Below, in pieces: positions 45,981 to 58,019 of a DNA stretch of 64,000 nucleotides. Positions within the stretch are counted from its first letter, which is position 1. Each line of letters opens with the position of its first letter. Source of the stretch: Protonemura montana (taxonomy: Eukaryota; Arthropoda; Insecta; Plecoptera; Nemouridae); assembly GCA_947568835.1 (NCBI GenBank), contig OX387604.1:8215860-8279859 (forward strand). The letters run 5' to 3'. The translations under genes and the position numbers were made by a program. The notes under the pieces are model-generated. The model was not told the origin of the DNA, ran no database searches, and was given only the letters and a program-made list of their open reading frames with translations.

Positions 45981-47099
45981 CGGCGGTGGCGTACCAATTC
46001 CCATGTTAGTGTCTATACTTCAGTATTTGCAAATCTAACCTCTTCCTGGACTTCTTCTCGAATCGACTGAAAGGTACAGGCAAAGGAAATATAATTTGAC
46101 GGATACGATCATTTGCATAGCAATCAGATCTCATATGAACCATGTTCATTGAAATGGATAAGAAGAAACTTGAGCGACTAGGCAAGGCGGATTAATTACC
46201 TTGAAAATCTATATAGGAAAGTCGTACAATCCGTGGAGATAGCTCATTTAGTGGGCATTCTGACATCTGAGGTAATAAGAAACGCGAGATTTGTTATCAA
46301 CCGTGATTTATTTATTTTAAGCCTGTTAATGACAATGGTATGATGATAAACTGATTTGGACATTGTCCATTGTCTGGGGAGCGAGTCATACCTTGTCATC
46401 GAGCTATCGCGATCGTGGAAACAGGGGACGTGCAATCATACGTTAGGGTAGCTTCAGTGTTTTCGATACAGCCAGGAGTCGGGTCGCAGGGCAAGCACAG
46501 GACAGGTAGAATTTCACAAATCGATACAATTATTTCGAGTGATTACACGTGCAACTGATCCGGTAATTGTGTGTAATTACTGAATAGGGAGAACGAGCAG
46601 GGGCAAACGTTTTAGCCCGTAATACAACACCCTGCCGGTCGGCTGACCAAAGGTCGGTAAATCAGATCTGCAATTCCGGATCATCGGATTGTATTGCCTT
46701 TGTGGAGCTAGCTTTTAAAGGTAATCAGGGAAACTGTTAGGAACAAGTAGAATATCGTTGACATTTCGTGACAGTGCTGTCGGTGCTGATGAAGCTAGGT
46801 GCTGACAGTGCCGAGCTGTTCGCTTAGACTCTATAAGCACTGCACCGTGTGACATGGGCTTACCCTCCCCCTCAGAATATAACAGGAAATGGACTGGGGG
46901 GTACCTCTCAGTGCTCGAGGCGGCGAAGGAGAGACAGGATGTGGGATGCCAGGGGCCTTGGTGGGGCGAGGGGGAGCGGTGAGGGGGGCAGGAAGCTTGC
47001 AATAGGACCCAGAGACGAATTTCATTCAGTATAATAATTCATTGCCTCTTTGCCATATTTCAAGTCAAAACTACCGACAATCTGCCTTACCTGTTATAT

Positions 47100-47160
47100 C
47101 TACCTATACCTACCTACCTACCTACCTACCTACCTATCTATCTACCTACCTTCTACCTGC
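47100..47160 (+). repeat. CTAC tetranucleotide microsatellite
   Basis: Repeated CTAC/CCTA with CTAT variants. Confidence 0.95.
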
Positions 47161-49340
47161 CTGCTGCCTGCCTACGGTTTCCGCCGGCCAGATGGGTTCA
47201 AACTTCTAAAGGAGCCAAATTCCAGAATACTTAGCTCTTTCATCTGATCACAATTTCAGTGGCAAGAGAAACATGGGCCACGACACCGATTTTTCTTCTC
47301 ACCTTTATTTTGAACATCTTGAAACGTGCAATAATATAACCAACGGGTCGTTTTGCGCGTACTGCCTTATATTGCCAACTACTTGTAAGGCCTAACTGAA
47401 GGCCGCTTCTTTGCTTCTAGACTCGAGTAATTTGATTACGAAATAAAACAATGTGTGCTCGAGTTATTATCAGTTCCCTGGATGATGTTATCAGCGGCTC
47501 CATTCATAGAAATTGCCTACCGGATGTTAGTGATGAGCTAACAGACTGGTTGATAACAGAAACTTGATCCATCTTCAAGACTTACACACGAGATCTATGT
47601 AGCTGTCCGTTACATGTATGTGGCAATTGCCGTGGGCTGTACAGTGTAGGGTTCCGCAAATTCCGTGGCTCTGACAAGTCATTCGGTCCTTTTATGCCCT
47701 CGACCCTTGGTTGAAATCCCGACACCCTTCAAAGAACCCTTGCGGAATAAAGTACAAAAACAATGACATATTTTCTTCTGACGCTTTTTCGCACGCTTTT
47801 TCTTATGGTCGACTAAATCTGCACACGAAATAATAAGTCATATCACAGTCATATGATGCAGAAAACGCAGACCAAACATGGTGAGCGATCACTTATTCTG
47901 TTCCCGACTAACAAAAAAAAGTGCTAGTTAGTACCATATGGTTGTACGTATTTAATATTATAATATTTCAATATTCTATTAATACTTGACTTAAATGACG
48001 CTATATTACTCAATGAATGAATCGAATAATGCGTTACGTGCTAGGTGCTATGGTGTGAGGCAGATATTATTGTTGCGATAGCAACTTAGGCTCTAAATAA
48101 TTGCTTTTACTTACAGTAAAGTCTGACTGATTTACTCATTGAATTCGAAGCGTAATATGGTGTAAGTACCAAGACAATGTCTATGGACAACATTTCCATG
48201 TTTTAAATTTGTCATAGAAGTCGATTTCAGAGGAATGACACGTGATAAGGAGTGTGAGTTGGAAAGTAGTGTGCATGGTATGCGTACGAAAGGTAGGTAG
48301 CTACACATTACCTGTTCATACTGCAGTACGTCAGATTTTCCAGCTGCCGTACTGTCCTATGATACGGCCCAACATCTGGCCTCGCTATATAAGGTAGGAC
48401 CAAGTTTCAAGCGCAGATAGTAAAAACTTAAAAACTTGGTGTCCAAACAAATAGTCTTGAATCTTACATAATCGTTTAAGGCCCACATTCCTGCGAAGGT
48501 CGCAACTACACGTTGGTTCATAAACTCCTACTTATTGTACAGTACTTACTTACAATGAAACATCGAATTAATTCATAATTGTTGCATTTGAAATTCGAGG
48601 ACATTGGATTGGAAGCAGTGACGTGGTTTGCGGATACCTGTGCGCGTGATTTTTTAGATTATTATGTAGATAGAGCACCGACGACCACAAGGCAAATATA
48701 AGTAGCTTGTTCTTTGTTTTTCTTATCTTTTCGTTTTTTTTTTTGTTTTTTTGTTTTTAATTACGCATCGCGCTTGCCTTTGATGTGAATGAAAGAGCTC
48801 ACGTAAAGGCTCACATTTATTGACCCCAAAAGCCCAAGTATCAATCGAAATATCAAAGCCGATGCCGATCAAATGATCCGAATATGAGAACCTGTGCTCG
48901 CTGGGGCCAGATATTCAAAATAGTATGCATAAAAAGAAATTATGCGTTGACGTTAAACTACGGAATTGGAGCATACACTAAACAATAACGTCAATTTATT
49001 AGAAATTAATATGCAAGTTTATCGATAGTTTCAATACAATTGCAATAACACGCTTTTTCCTAAAAATTAATACGGAATCGGAGTAAATATTCGAATAATA
49101 AACGTTCATATATTTGAAAAGAATGTGTGGGTTTGTCGATTTGAATTATGTGTTCTTTCGAATAAGTTCAAATAAGGAATTAAAGTACCTGTTAAAATAA
49201 ACGTACATTTATTAGTTGTCCAGTTGTGGGCAATTGTTTGTACTGGCTTTTACTGTGCGAGAGCTGCGTTTGCTCAGTGCACTGAGCAAAAATCTAGCAT
49301 GGAAAGGCTGTGAAGCTTCGCCAGCAGCTATAGTATACTA
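47161..49340. other. intergenic, no gene seen
   Basis: AT-rich, T-run at about 48733-48758. No supported feature. Confidence 0.6.
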
Positions 49341-49349
49341 TATGTGTGT

Positions 49350-49560
49350 GTGTGCCGTTCGAGTCAGTCGAGCTCAAACGTGACGCAATATCCGGTTTGT
49401 AGACATGGGTTGGGTTTTTAAGGCGGGTCTTGGTACAGGCCAAAAGCCTCGCGCTCTACGTCTCCGGTGCGGTGCTAGCCTGGCGACGGCGGCGGTGACG
49501 GCGGCGCGTCATTTCAGTTGTAAAGGTAGCTAGAAACCGCACGACACGACCGACCAAAAA
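49350..49560 (+). promoter_or_regulatory. CpG-rich candidate promoter or exon
   Basis: A GC-rich block with many CG dinucleotides (GGCGACGGCGGCGGTGACGG) stands in AT-rich DNA. It could be an upstream promoter or 5' UTR exon of sprouty. There is no direct evidence of transcription. Confidence 0.25.
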
Positions 49561-50686
49561 TGACCACATTTATTTTTTGTCAAAGTAACCTTCTACTTTG
49601 TGATTCTACGATCGACATCTGTTCGATATGTTTTATTTTTCTTTAACCATCTTCTAGAATAATGTGCTCATTGAAATGTGTCCAATGTAATCAATGAATG
49701 AATGCAATTTTACGCATCAAGACCCTTGCGAGAAATGAGTTGCGTCGTTTCATTCATAAAACATGTGCTGATACCGGAGAGTTTTGCGACCAACGTCTTA
49801 GGCAATTTTTTTTTTTTTTTTTTTTTTTGTAACAAACGTAAGAAATGAACGATAAACATATGGTAATGTTACGATATGTACATGCACGTATCTGCTTTAC
49901 CACTTGCGACGTGCCTTCCTAGCACAAGCATTATATCACACATCTTATCACATCACTTGCATTTGACCTTTGCAAATTGTGCCAATTGTCCATAGCGAGC
50001 TTTAAGAATCTCAATAATCATAACAAATAGACTCGAAGTGAGCTATTTAGTTGCAATCGTAACGATGTAGTTGTATTTGGTTTTCTAGACATAATTGAAC
50101 TCGTGTAGGACGGCCAACGTTCACTGTTTCAATAATGATTGAATGGGCGCCAGATTCGTTACTCAATCTTGAAACTTTTCATTCACAACAGCTGTGCAAG
50201 GCGACAGGCGAGTATAGCTTTATGTAACACTTTGCGCTGTTCACATGTGGCGGCGGTGGTTGGGGCTATTTCACAAAGCCTATTACACCAAACATGGTAT
50301 GACCTGGCTGGCCGGACAGTGTCTCATACTATTTCTAAGATGAAGGTGAACCCACGTTGGTATCTCCTTCTAGCGTGGGGCCTCAGTTCGTAATCCGTTT
50401 GGCGTTTACCAACCTATCTCACTTCTCTAGACTACACTAGAACCACCAGCAGCTGACGCCATTCATACTCTGGTAGGCCAATATATCTCTTGGTCAATTA
50501 GCGCAGATAAACTGTCTCCACCTCTACGGTTATTTGCATTGCACACGCAACCCTTTTAGGTTAAATTTCATCTCGTACAGTTCATTGTAGTATTTTGACA
50601 AGGAATACGCGTTATTTTCGAAATGTTCGTTGGTGTCATTGAATGTTTGTTGAATACTTGGTATGTTTGTGGTGCTTGGCCGAGCG

Positions 50687-51097
50687 TAAAGCCCGGTTTA
50701 CATGGGAGTATTTTTCTCGGCTCTCTGCCTCCGCAGTCTACCACACGAGAAAACTATGCCCGTGTAGACGGAAACTATTGCCAAACATGTGCTACAAGTC
50801 GGTACAAGAGACGTAGTAGATATCTGCCGCCGAGATTTTCGATTAGCGCATGTTCTGTTTGAACAGAGATCTACGTTGAAACCAACCAATCAGAAACGTT
50901 CCCGCGAGCGTGTCCGAAGCTGACGGGGCGTGCCTAGTTGCAACTGATGTCTCCGAAGAGAACTTTTGCCTATGCTGAAATGTGGAAACAGCTACGCACG
51001 CAATATTGTGCCAGCACTCTAGAGCAGCAAACTCGGCAGTAGACTGGCGCTGAGAGTCTACCGCCGAGAAAAATACTCCCATGTAAACCGGGCTTTA
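50687..51097. mobile_element. TA-flanked MITE with perfect 32-bp inverted ends
   Basis: The element is 50689-51095 (407 bp). The left end AAGCCCGGTTTACATGGGAG continues through TATTTTTCTCGG and matches the reverse complement of 51064-51095 at all 32 positions. TA is present on both sides. Size, TA flank and lack of coding point to a non-autonomous DNA transposon of a TA-targeting group (Tc1/mariner- or ISL2EU-like). Perfect ends suggest recent insertion. Confidence 0.88.
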
Positions 51098-51147
51098 GAC
51101 GGTGGCAGGAGTGGGAACAGTTGTCGAAGGCAGGTCTGAAAATCTTA

Positions 51148-51225
51148 GCAGTTTGGAAGGCAGAAGGTCGGGAAATTGAAGCAGTTTGGAGGGCAATTTG
51201 GTTGGGAAATGCAAGCAGTCTGGAT
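51148..51225 (+). repeat. short diverged tandem repeat (33-34 bp units)
   Basis: GCAGTTTGGAAGGCAG, GCAGTTTGGAGGGCAA and GCAGTCTGGATACT recur at 33-34 bp spacing with GGGAAAT between. Confidence 0.6.
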
Positions 51226-51393
51226 ACTAAACACTACGAAAAATGGGAAATCGGGCAGAAACGGAAAATCACACTTCAGTCAGAGAATTGTAGCTAGCAG
51301 CGAGCAGGCCAGCAGGTTGAGAATAGAGTAGAAAAATAAGTGTTTTTTTTTCTCCGTTTACGTGCCTCACCTTCAAAAACACTAGCTACGTAG

Positions 51394-51752
51394 ACATTGG
51401 ATTGGACAAGGACGACACTCACTGGCATGATACCGTGAAGGAACGTGATCATGCGGAGTATGAACCATCTGCTCCTATCGACCATGCCAGACCAGACCAG
51501 GCCAGTCCGCAGGATGGCCACTGGGTGCATGGCAAGGTTTTGGACACTAGCCTGTACCAGGCTCCCGCCACCAATGGCCACCTGATCTCGCCAAGTAGGC
51601 AGGCAGACCCGGCAAGGTACGCCATATGCCCGCCGCTGCCGATCCTACAGAGTAGGTGTGTGGCGCCCGTTGGCCCCCGACCGGCTGACACCACCAACAC
51701 CAAGCCAGCCAATGTCCATTTGGAATTCATTAATGAATTTCATTTACAATAA
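51394..51752 (+). CDS. candidate orphan last coding exon (unrecognised)
   Basis: An open frame with G/C-ending codons, proline/alanine/histidine-rich (SPSRQADPARYAICPP), ends EFHLQ-stop directly at AATAAA (51749-51754). A possible acceptor TACGTAG|ACATTG gives phase agreement with 44214-44415, but it lacks a good pyrimidine tract. No homology is recognised. Confidence 0.2.
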
Positions 51753-52299
51753 AGTCAGTTCTCACTGGCGCCGTGTCCGCGCCGCAGCCCCGCGCTTCAT
51801 AATGCGATTGCGAGAATTTGAATATTGTTTTGTTGTACGAAATCGCTGCCCATCGAAAGCGTTGCACGCTGCGTGGCGCATAAAATGTACACACCGATGC
51901 AGACATACACGCGCCCCAAGAAGTCGCTCCAAGAAATCAGCTCAAGAAATCGCCGAGGCGTGGGCGACGAAATAGCCATCACGCGAGCATCAAGGAGACG
52001 TGCATTCTCAATGGTAATTTATCTAGTTGAAATCGGTTGTACGCAAGCAGCTCGTATGTTGCTAAATATTTCGTTCTAAAAAGATCAATAGTAGTTAAAA
52101 GTTGTTGCACATTGGAGAGAATGTTTTTTGAACGCTTATAGTACGAGCGTTTCATTCAAGCAGTCCAATGATGGCTGCCGAGCAAGTATCTCCCATTCAT
52201 AAAAACGTAGTAGCGACGAGCATTTGTTTAATTGTGAAGCCCGCTAGATGGCAGTATCTACGTAGGGGGATTACACTCGTCTTACACCATAGACTATTT

Positions 52300-52769
52300 T
52301 GTATCGGTGTCGGCGTTCGGTTCGCCGTTCGGCGGTGGGACCAGCTAGCTATGGCAGAGGCTGTGCTTGTGCTTCGCTGTCGCAGAGGCCGCTATTGGTT
52401 ACATAGTGCTAGCGCTCAGTCTGAAGAGATCCGTCCTGGCGAGAGCTGCGGTGCGCGCTCCTCCCGTTCATTGCCAATTGGCTATCTACGTGCGAGTGAT
52501 ATTCGTTTGGCGAATCAACTGTGCTGTGTTGCGCTCGATACATCGGTGATCCGTTATTAGTGAATTCATTTCGGTCAATTGAAAAGCGTCTTGTTAATCA
52601 AATTGTTTGACCTGAAACCCTGTAAAGTGGTGGAAATAAATATCTGCTCGTGTGGTAGAGAGTCTGTGGGCCGCTCGAACTGGATTAGAAAATGAAGTCT
52701 TCGAGATCACTATTTGGATTATTACGCGGTAGAAGCTTCTATCTTGCACTTCCCAAGACAAAACGTTAA
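52300..52769 (+). promoter_or_regulatory. candidate sprouty promoter / 5' non-coding exon
   Basis: CpG-rich sequence (52310-52560) is followed by a strong donor GTTAA|GTAAGT at 52769/52770. Sprouty needs an upstream non-coding exon because a splice acceptor lies at 57934. This block is a plausible candidate, inferred only. Confidence 0.3.
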
Positions 52770-52998
52770 GTAAGTTCTCCGAAGACGTTCACTTAATGTA
52801 ATTGAGCGGTTGAGATCCAGTATATAACAATATTATGTAGTCCCTTCTTGTGCCATCTCGTCTAACGTGAAATTCGACTTTGTCAGAGGTTCTCGCTTAG
52901 TGGGCGACGAGATTCTCGATTCATCTTCTAAGATATCATGCCCACGAATGGCGACCGCGAGCTAGAACCAATTTATGCAAATGGATTATGATGTGTGT

Positions 52999-53262
52999 TT
53001 AGTGGTTAATTAGAGTTAGGCTAGTCAGGCAGCTGTCATATGGCAAGACTCGTCGGACCCTTTTTTGTCTACTCATTGTCAACAACATCCCCAATCTCCG
53101 GTTAAGCAGCCGACACTGGTACTTGTTGGACTTCTTTTCGGAGTTCTCGAGGGTGCAGCACCTTTTGTCAATCTCAGTGTCCGAGTCGGGTGTCGAGACA
53201 AGGGCGTCCATGACGGCATGCCAGTAATTTACTGCCAATTGCTGCAACTGAAGATGGATACA
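52999..53262 (-). CDS. candidate orphan exon (unrecognised)
   Basis: Minus-strand open frame after a possible acceptor CATCTTCAG|TTGCAG, containing AVNYWHAVMDALVSTPDSDTE and ending at a stop near 52999. Its codons are G/C-ending like the true genes here. No family is recognised and the opposite strand is also open, so it may be chance or a transposon relic. Confidence 0.18.
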   Translation of the reverse strand, partial: CIHLQLQQLAVNYWHAVMDALVSTPDSDTEIDKRCCTLENSEKKSNKYQCRLLNRRLGMLLTMSRQKRVRRVLPYDSCLTSLTLINH

Positions 53263-54332
53263 AGGCAAAAGTCGGAGAAAGCATCGTCGCATCAATTAGA
53301 AAGTAGTCGTTATTTCGTTTGCTTTGCACCACTTGTCAAAAAACGTACACTTTTACGAAACACGTCGCCGAAAATCGTTGTGACTCGTGGTTTTGCCTTC
53401 GGGATGGAGGGGGGGGGGGGGAGGGGGTACTTGTTGACTCTTTGGCGAGCTGAAGGTGAGCGCCATGGGCAAACTGAGTGCATTGGCGATTTCGCGTTGC
53501 ATTTGTGGCCTACCTGCAATTCGCACACCTTCGCGAATCCGAATGCCGAGATAGTATCACCACCGCATCTGCCCGTTCCGTTTGGTACTTGCCTATCTGC
53601 TTCGCTAATTATTTTGACAATCAATTAGCCGTTATTGATAAATTCATTAAGCGGTAGTCGCTCGCAGTGAGAAAAGTTTCTTAAGAAGTTACGAGTAGGT
53701 GTATACATGCTCTCAAGGCAAATGTTTTGTAAAGTTCTTAAATGTGAACAAAAGTTTCGCCTTACAAGTAAATATTTGCAAGGGCCAAGGTAACAGTAAT
53801 GCTGTGGTGCAATGCCAATATTATCTCAGTGATAAATAACAATTATAGAGTAAGAGCAACAGCCGCCGAGTACGCTGCTGCACCATGAAAACGCCTGAAA
53901 AATTATCTTTGTACACGAAATGTACGAATAATTTGATCCGCTATTTGAGCACAAGCATTTTTTTTATTCGCAACGTTAAATCTGCAAAGTAGTGTTGATC
54001 TAGGATGGTTGATGCTGGCTGTTAGCATGGTGGTTGCGTTGCCTTGCGTGGCTTCTTCTCGTTCTCTAGCACCCAAGGTTGAGTTGTTCTTGTACCTTGC
54101 CGTTGACGCTGGTAAGATTACAGACTCGTTGATTTCTAAGGCGAACTCGAAATAGCTCTGATAGGAATTGCGCCGGGAAATTTTTGCGATGATTGTCCTT
54201 ATCTCACTTGGTTATAGCACTCACTACAATACCGAAGCAATCGCCTGCCAGGAATCCTGGATGATGCATGTACTCGTCACACAAGTCATGTGTAGAGCTG
54301 GAAGCTGAAGGAACGCTACCCTTATCCACTCC

Positions 54333-55375
54333 CGTGTATTTGACAGGATTGCAATCCATCCTCCGTGTCTTTGACAGAATTGTAACCCACCCATGTCTAA
54401 CACAAGATTGCAGTCCACTCCTTGCCTTCGACACCAATGCAGTCCACTCCTTGCCTTCGACACCAATGCAGTCCACTCCTTGCCTTCGACAGCATTGCAG
54501 TCCACTCCTTGCCTTCGACACTAATGCAGCCCACTCCTTGCCTTCGACACCAATGCAGTCCACTCCTTGCCTTCGACAGCATTGCAGCCCACTCCTTGCC
54601 TTCGACACTAATGCAGCCCACTCCTTGCCTTCGACACTAATGCAGCCCACTCCTTGCCTTCGACACTAATGCAGCCCACTCCTTGCCTTCGACACCAATG
54701 CAGTCCACTCCTTGCCTTCGACAGCATTGCAGTCCACTCCTTGCCTTCGACACTAATGCAGCCCACTCCTTGCCTTCGACACTAATGCAGCCCACTCCTT
54801 GCCTTCGACACTAATGCAGCCCACTCCTTGCCTTCGACAGCATTGCAGCCCACTCCTTGCCTTCGATACTAATGCAGTCCACTCCTTGCCTTCGACACCA
54901 ATGCAGCCCACTCCTTACCTTCGACACTAATGCAGTCCACTCCTTGCCTTCGACACTAATGCAGTCCACTCCTTGCCTTCGACACCAATGCAGTCCACTC
55001 CTTGCCTTCGACACTAATGCAGTCCACTCCTTGCCTTCGACACTAATGCAGCCCACTCCTTGCCTTCGACACTAATGCAGCCCACTCCTTGCCTTCGACA
55101 GCATTGCAGTCCACTCCTTGTTCTTCAATCATTGCAAACCTTTCCAGGTATTTGACGCCATTGCAATCTTCTCTGTGTCTTTCACTGGATTGCAATCCAT
55201 TCCTTGTCTTTGACAGCATTGCAATCCACTCCTTGTCTTCGACAGCATTGCAATCCACTCCTTGTATTTGACAGCATTGCAATACACTCCTTGTCTTAGA
55301 CACCATTGCAATCCACTCCTTGTCTTTGAAAGCACTGTATTCCACTTCTTGCCTTCGACACATTGCAATCTACCC
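54333..55375. repeat. 29-bp minisatellite array, about 36 units
   Basis: The unit is CTCCTTGCCTTCGACACCAATGCAGTCCA-like (29 bp), with variants ACACCAAT, ACACTAAT and ACAGCATT, and GCAGTCC or GCAGCCC. The core (about 54411-55110) is nearly uniform and both edges are diverged. Because 29 is not a multiple of three, several frames are open on both strands. These ORFs are not genes. Confidence 0.97.
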
Positions 55376-57934
55376 TTTTTTTAGCTGCTTGATTCAAGCA
55401 CCCAGCCGCAGCGCGCTATCTCGTAGCGCAAGTATGTACTAATCTGCATTAAACACGTTTACTTATTCGATCATTTGACTATTTCAACGTCAGATAGCTG
55501 CCAGACCACACGTAAACGTCAAACTCGCTAAATCCCGATTTTGGATGTTCTGAGATGGGCAAGCAACTTGGGCCATTTTTAAAATGTCCAGTTTCATACT
55601 GCCAGTTAACTGCTAGTTGGACACTATCCCCCATGGTCATAGCCAATCAGGTACATCCATTTTCATCCGAACCTCCTGTTGCTTATTTAACTGCACATTG
55701 TAAAACTGGCCCTCAAGGACCCAACTAGCAAGTTGCTGCTCGCCTTCCTTTCGGCGCCCCTGCCTAGTCGACTCATTCATTTTCTGTTAGAGAGAGGTTA
55801 AATTTACAACCCAAAACCCAAAATAGTCCTTGTGCAGCTAGTCTAGGCTGACTGCTCCCCAAAGCGATCAGCCGTTGTAGGGTCTAACCTTGGCTATCCT
55901 AGGCTGCCCTTTTATGCCGAGCTGCCACGCCCCAAGCTGATGTTTTCATGCGAGATCCACCTGGAAGATAGAATGGAAATGTTCTTTTTCTGTACCAGAT
56001 AGTACCTACTTGCTCACTCATTCATAATAACTTCTTACGTCTGTGATAAGACTGTTACCTCCAATGGCGACACACACTCACACGATATTTTGAACGGTCT
56101 CTGTTTTTCCAGTGCGGCCCCGAATATTGCAATTTATTTCGATTGCGAATTTCAACTGTCTCCTAGATTGTGAAAATGTCTTAAAATGCTGAGTGGGTTT
56201 GTACACACATTCACGGATTAGTGGTGTCCGCTGTGATACTGTCGGTTAGGCAGGCGCAGCCGTGCGCAGGCTTGGCGCAGTCTGGGCGCAGGCTTGCGGA
56301 GATGACTTCCAAACCTCGTGGGCGGCAACGACATAGAGCTAATGTGGGCGAATACACACACACATTCACATCATCCACTAACCATGCATATAGAAACTAT
56401 CAAACGATTCGAAAACATCTCTTACTCAATTGCTAAAGTATCACACACTTTTCTTGTATCCTGTAGAGTTTTTGAATGACGCCTTCATGTCTTATTGTGA
56501 ACATCGAATAGCCAGGTTGTCAGTAGGGCTGCGTTGATCTGTTAAAACTTTTGCCTAGAATCTAGACACAGGCACCGAGTCCATTCGGGGATACGTTTGT
56601 GTTGACTATAGTTTGATGAGGAGAATGATGCAAGGAGTTATTAGTTGTTCGTCGGCCGGCCGGCAAGTGGCGCATCGTAATAAACACGCGGCCAGTGGGA
56701 TGTGTTTAAGAGTTACTGTGACATGGAACCATTCGAGACTGCTATGCAATTAAAATTTAACCTTTCGTGGAATTCGTTGAAAGTTGGTGCAATGAAAAAC
56801 GTGGACAGCTTGACGTGTAGGAGGGATACTTAGAAAAAGAGGTGCCGAGCTTTTTGGCTTTGACACCAACTCCGTTGTTCATGTAAGGCCTTGATCGACG
56901 ATCTACTCATTCACATGCCAACCAACGCGTCATGTGCAACGATTCGAGGAAAATAGCACGCGCGGATTAATGGATTATTGTATCCCTCGAACGTGACACG
57001 CGAATAATTAAAAAGTGCGTCGTGTAAACATGAGTGTAATGGAGGCAACCCGAAACGCGTACACTCATATTTTACCGATATCGATAAAATCAGAGTCGAA
57101 ATAAAAGACCTACGCACTGCTACGCAAAATACGTGTCGAAATGACGGTTAGGAAATGGTACCTGTGTGCTAGCAGTTTCCATGTATGTCGGCTCGGCCGT
57201 GGTCCTGCTACGAAGTCCAATGAGCGTGCACGCAGGCGGTGGGTGGTGTGGCGTTGGCATGTCAGTTTCAACGACGACGACAACGTGTAGCCAGCAGCAG
57301 CTAGCTGCTAACTTACCTTTTCATTGTGCAGTTGGTTTGGATTTGAATACCTTTGACCAAACTTAGCCAGTGTGTTCGGAGCAGGTGCGATACAGGTACA
57401 GAGTACCAGGTTCAACTGGGACGCTGGACGGGACATTGATTTAAAAATGTTTTTGGGGTCTCAATGGGCGAAGTGTGTAGAAGCAGGCCCATAGATTTCG
57501 ATGACAATACGCGAAAACCACTTGGAACCGAAAAAAAAACGAACGAACGACACGAGTCGCGGACTCGTTTTTGCACTTGCTTTTTTGTGTATCAGGCGCT
57601 TTGCAGTCGCGTTATTGCTCTTGGTCGATCAGCTCAACTGCCGACTGCAGACACTTGAAACTCAGCAGTCGGTGGCTCCCATTTGGCTGGTCTCGGTTTC
57701 ACATCCTTTCTGGCTGCGTGTGCGAGTTTGGAATTAATTTGATTTTGGACCAAACTTGCGTGCGTAGACCAATACGCATGAGAGAATAGGCAGACTATGT
57801 AGTAGCGAGCGGCCGTGAGACCAGGGGCCTTCGCCCTTCAGTGCTCGGTTTGGGTAGCCAGCCAGCACAGAATGCTTCGGGGTGATACCACGTGATGCCT
57901 TTAACTCATGGTCCGTTTTTCTTCTGTGTTGCAG
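55376..57934. other. upstream of sprouty coding exon; intron or intergenic
   Basis: No coding exon is recognised. GC content and CpG rise toward 57.2-57.9 kb. If sprouty has a 5' UTR exon upstream, much of this is its intron. Confidence 0.55.
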
Positions 57935-58019
57935 TTGCGAGACTCGACGTCGCCAAAATGTTGGTAAACTGAGTCGGAGCGTCAACGCCGGGCCACCACC
58001 TTCTCTTCAATCAAGATTA
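57935..58019 (+). other. sprouty exon 2 start, 5' UTR part
   Basis: The acceptor TTCTTCTGTGTTGCAG|TTGCGA precedes the start codon by 85 bp. The frame stays open upstream to 57882, but that part lies across the acceptor, so ATG 58020 is preferred. Confidence 0.7.

Noticed and set aside
53065-53628. 187-codon plus-strand ORF
   Set aside because: It runs through a poly-G tract and simple sequence, and its composition is not coding-like in the 3' half.
54411-55110. CRISPR-like array
   Set aside because: Repeats are directly adjacent with no unique spacers, and the DNA is eukaryotic.
54204-55368. Long ORFs on both strands with repeated EGKEW / SKARSGL or PSTPMQSTPCLRH blocks
   Set aside because: They arise from the 29-bp minisatellite. 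The unit is not a multiple of three and lacks stops in several frames, so the frames stay open without selection.
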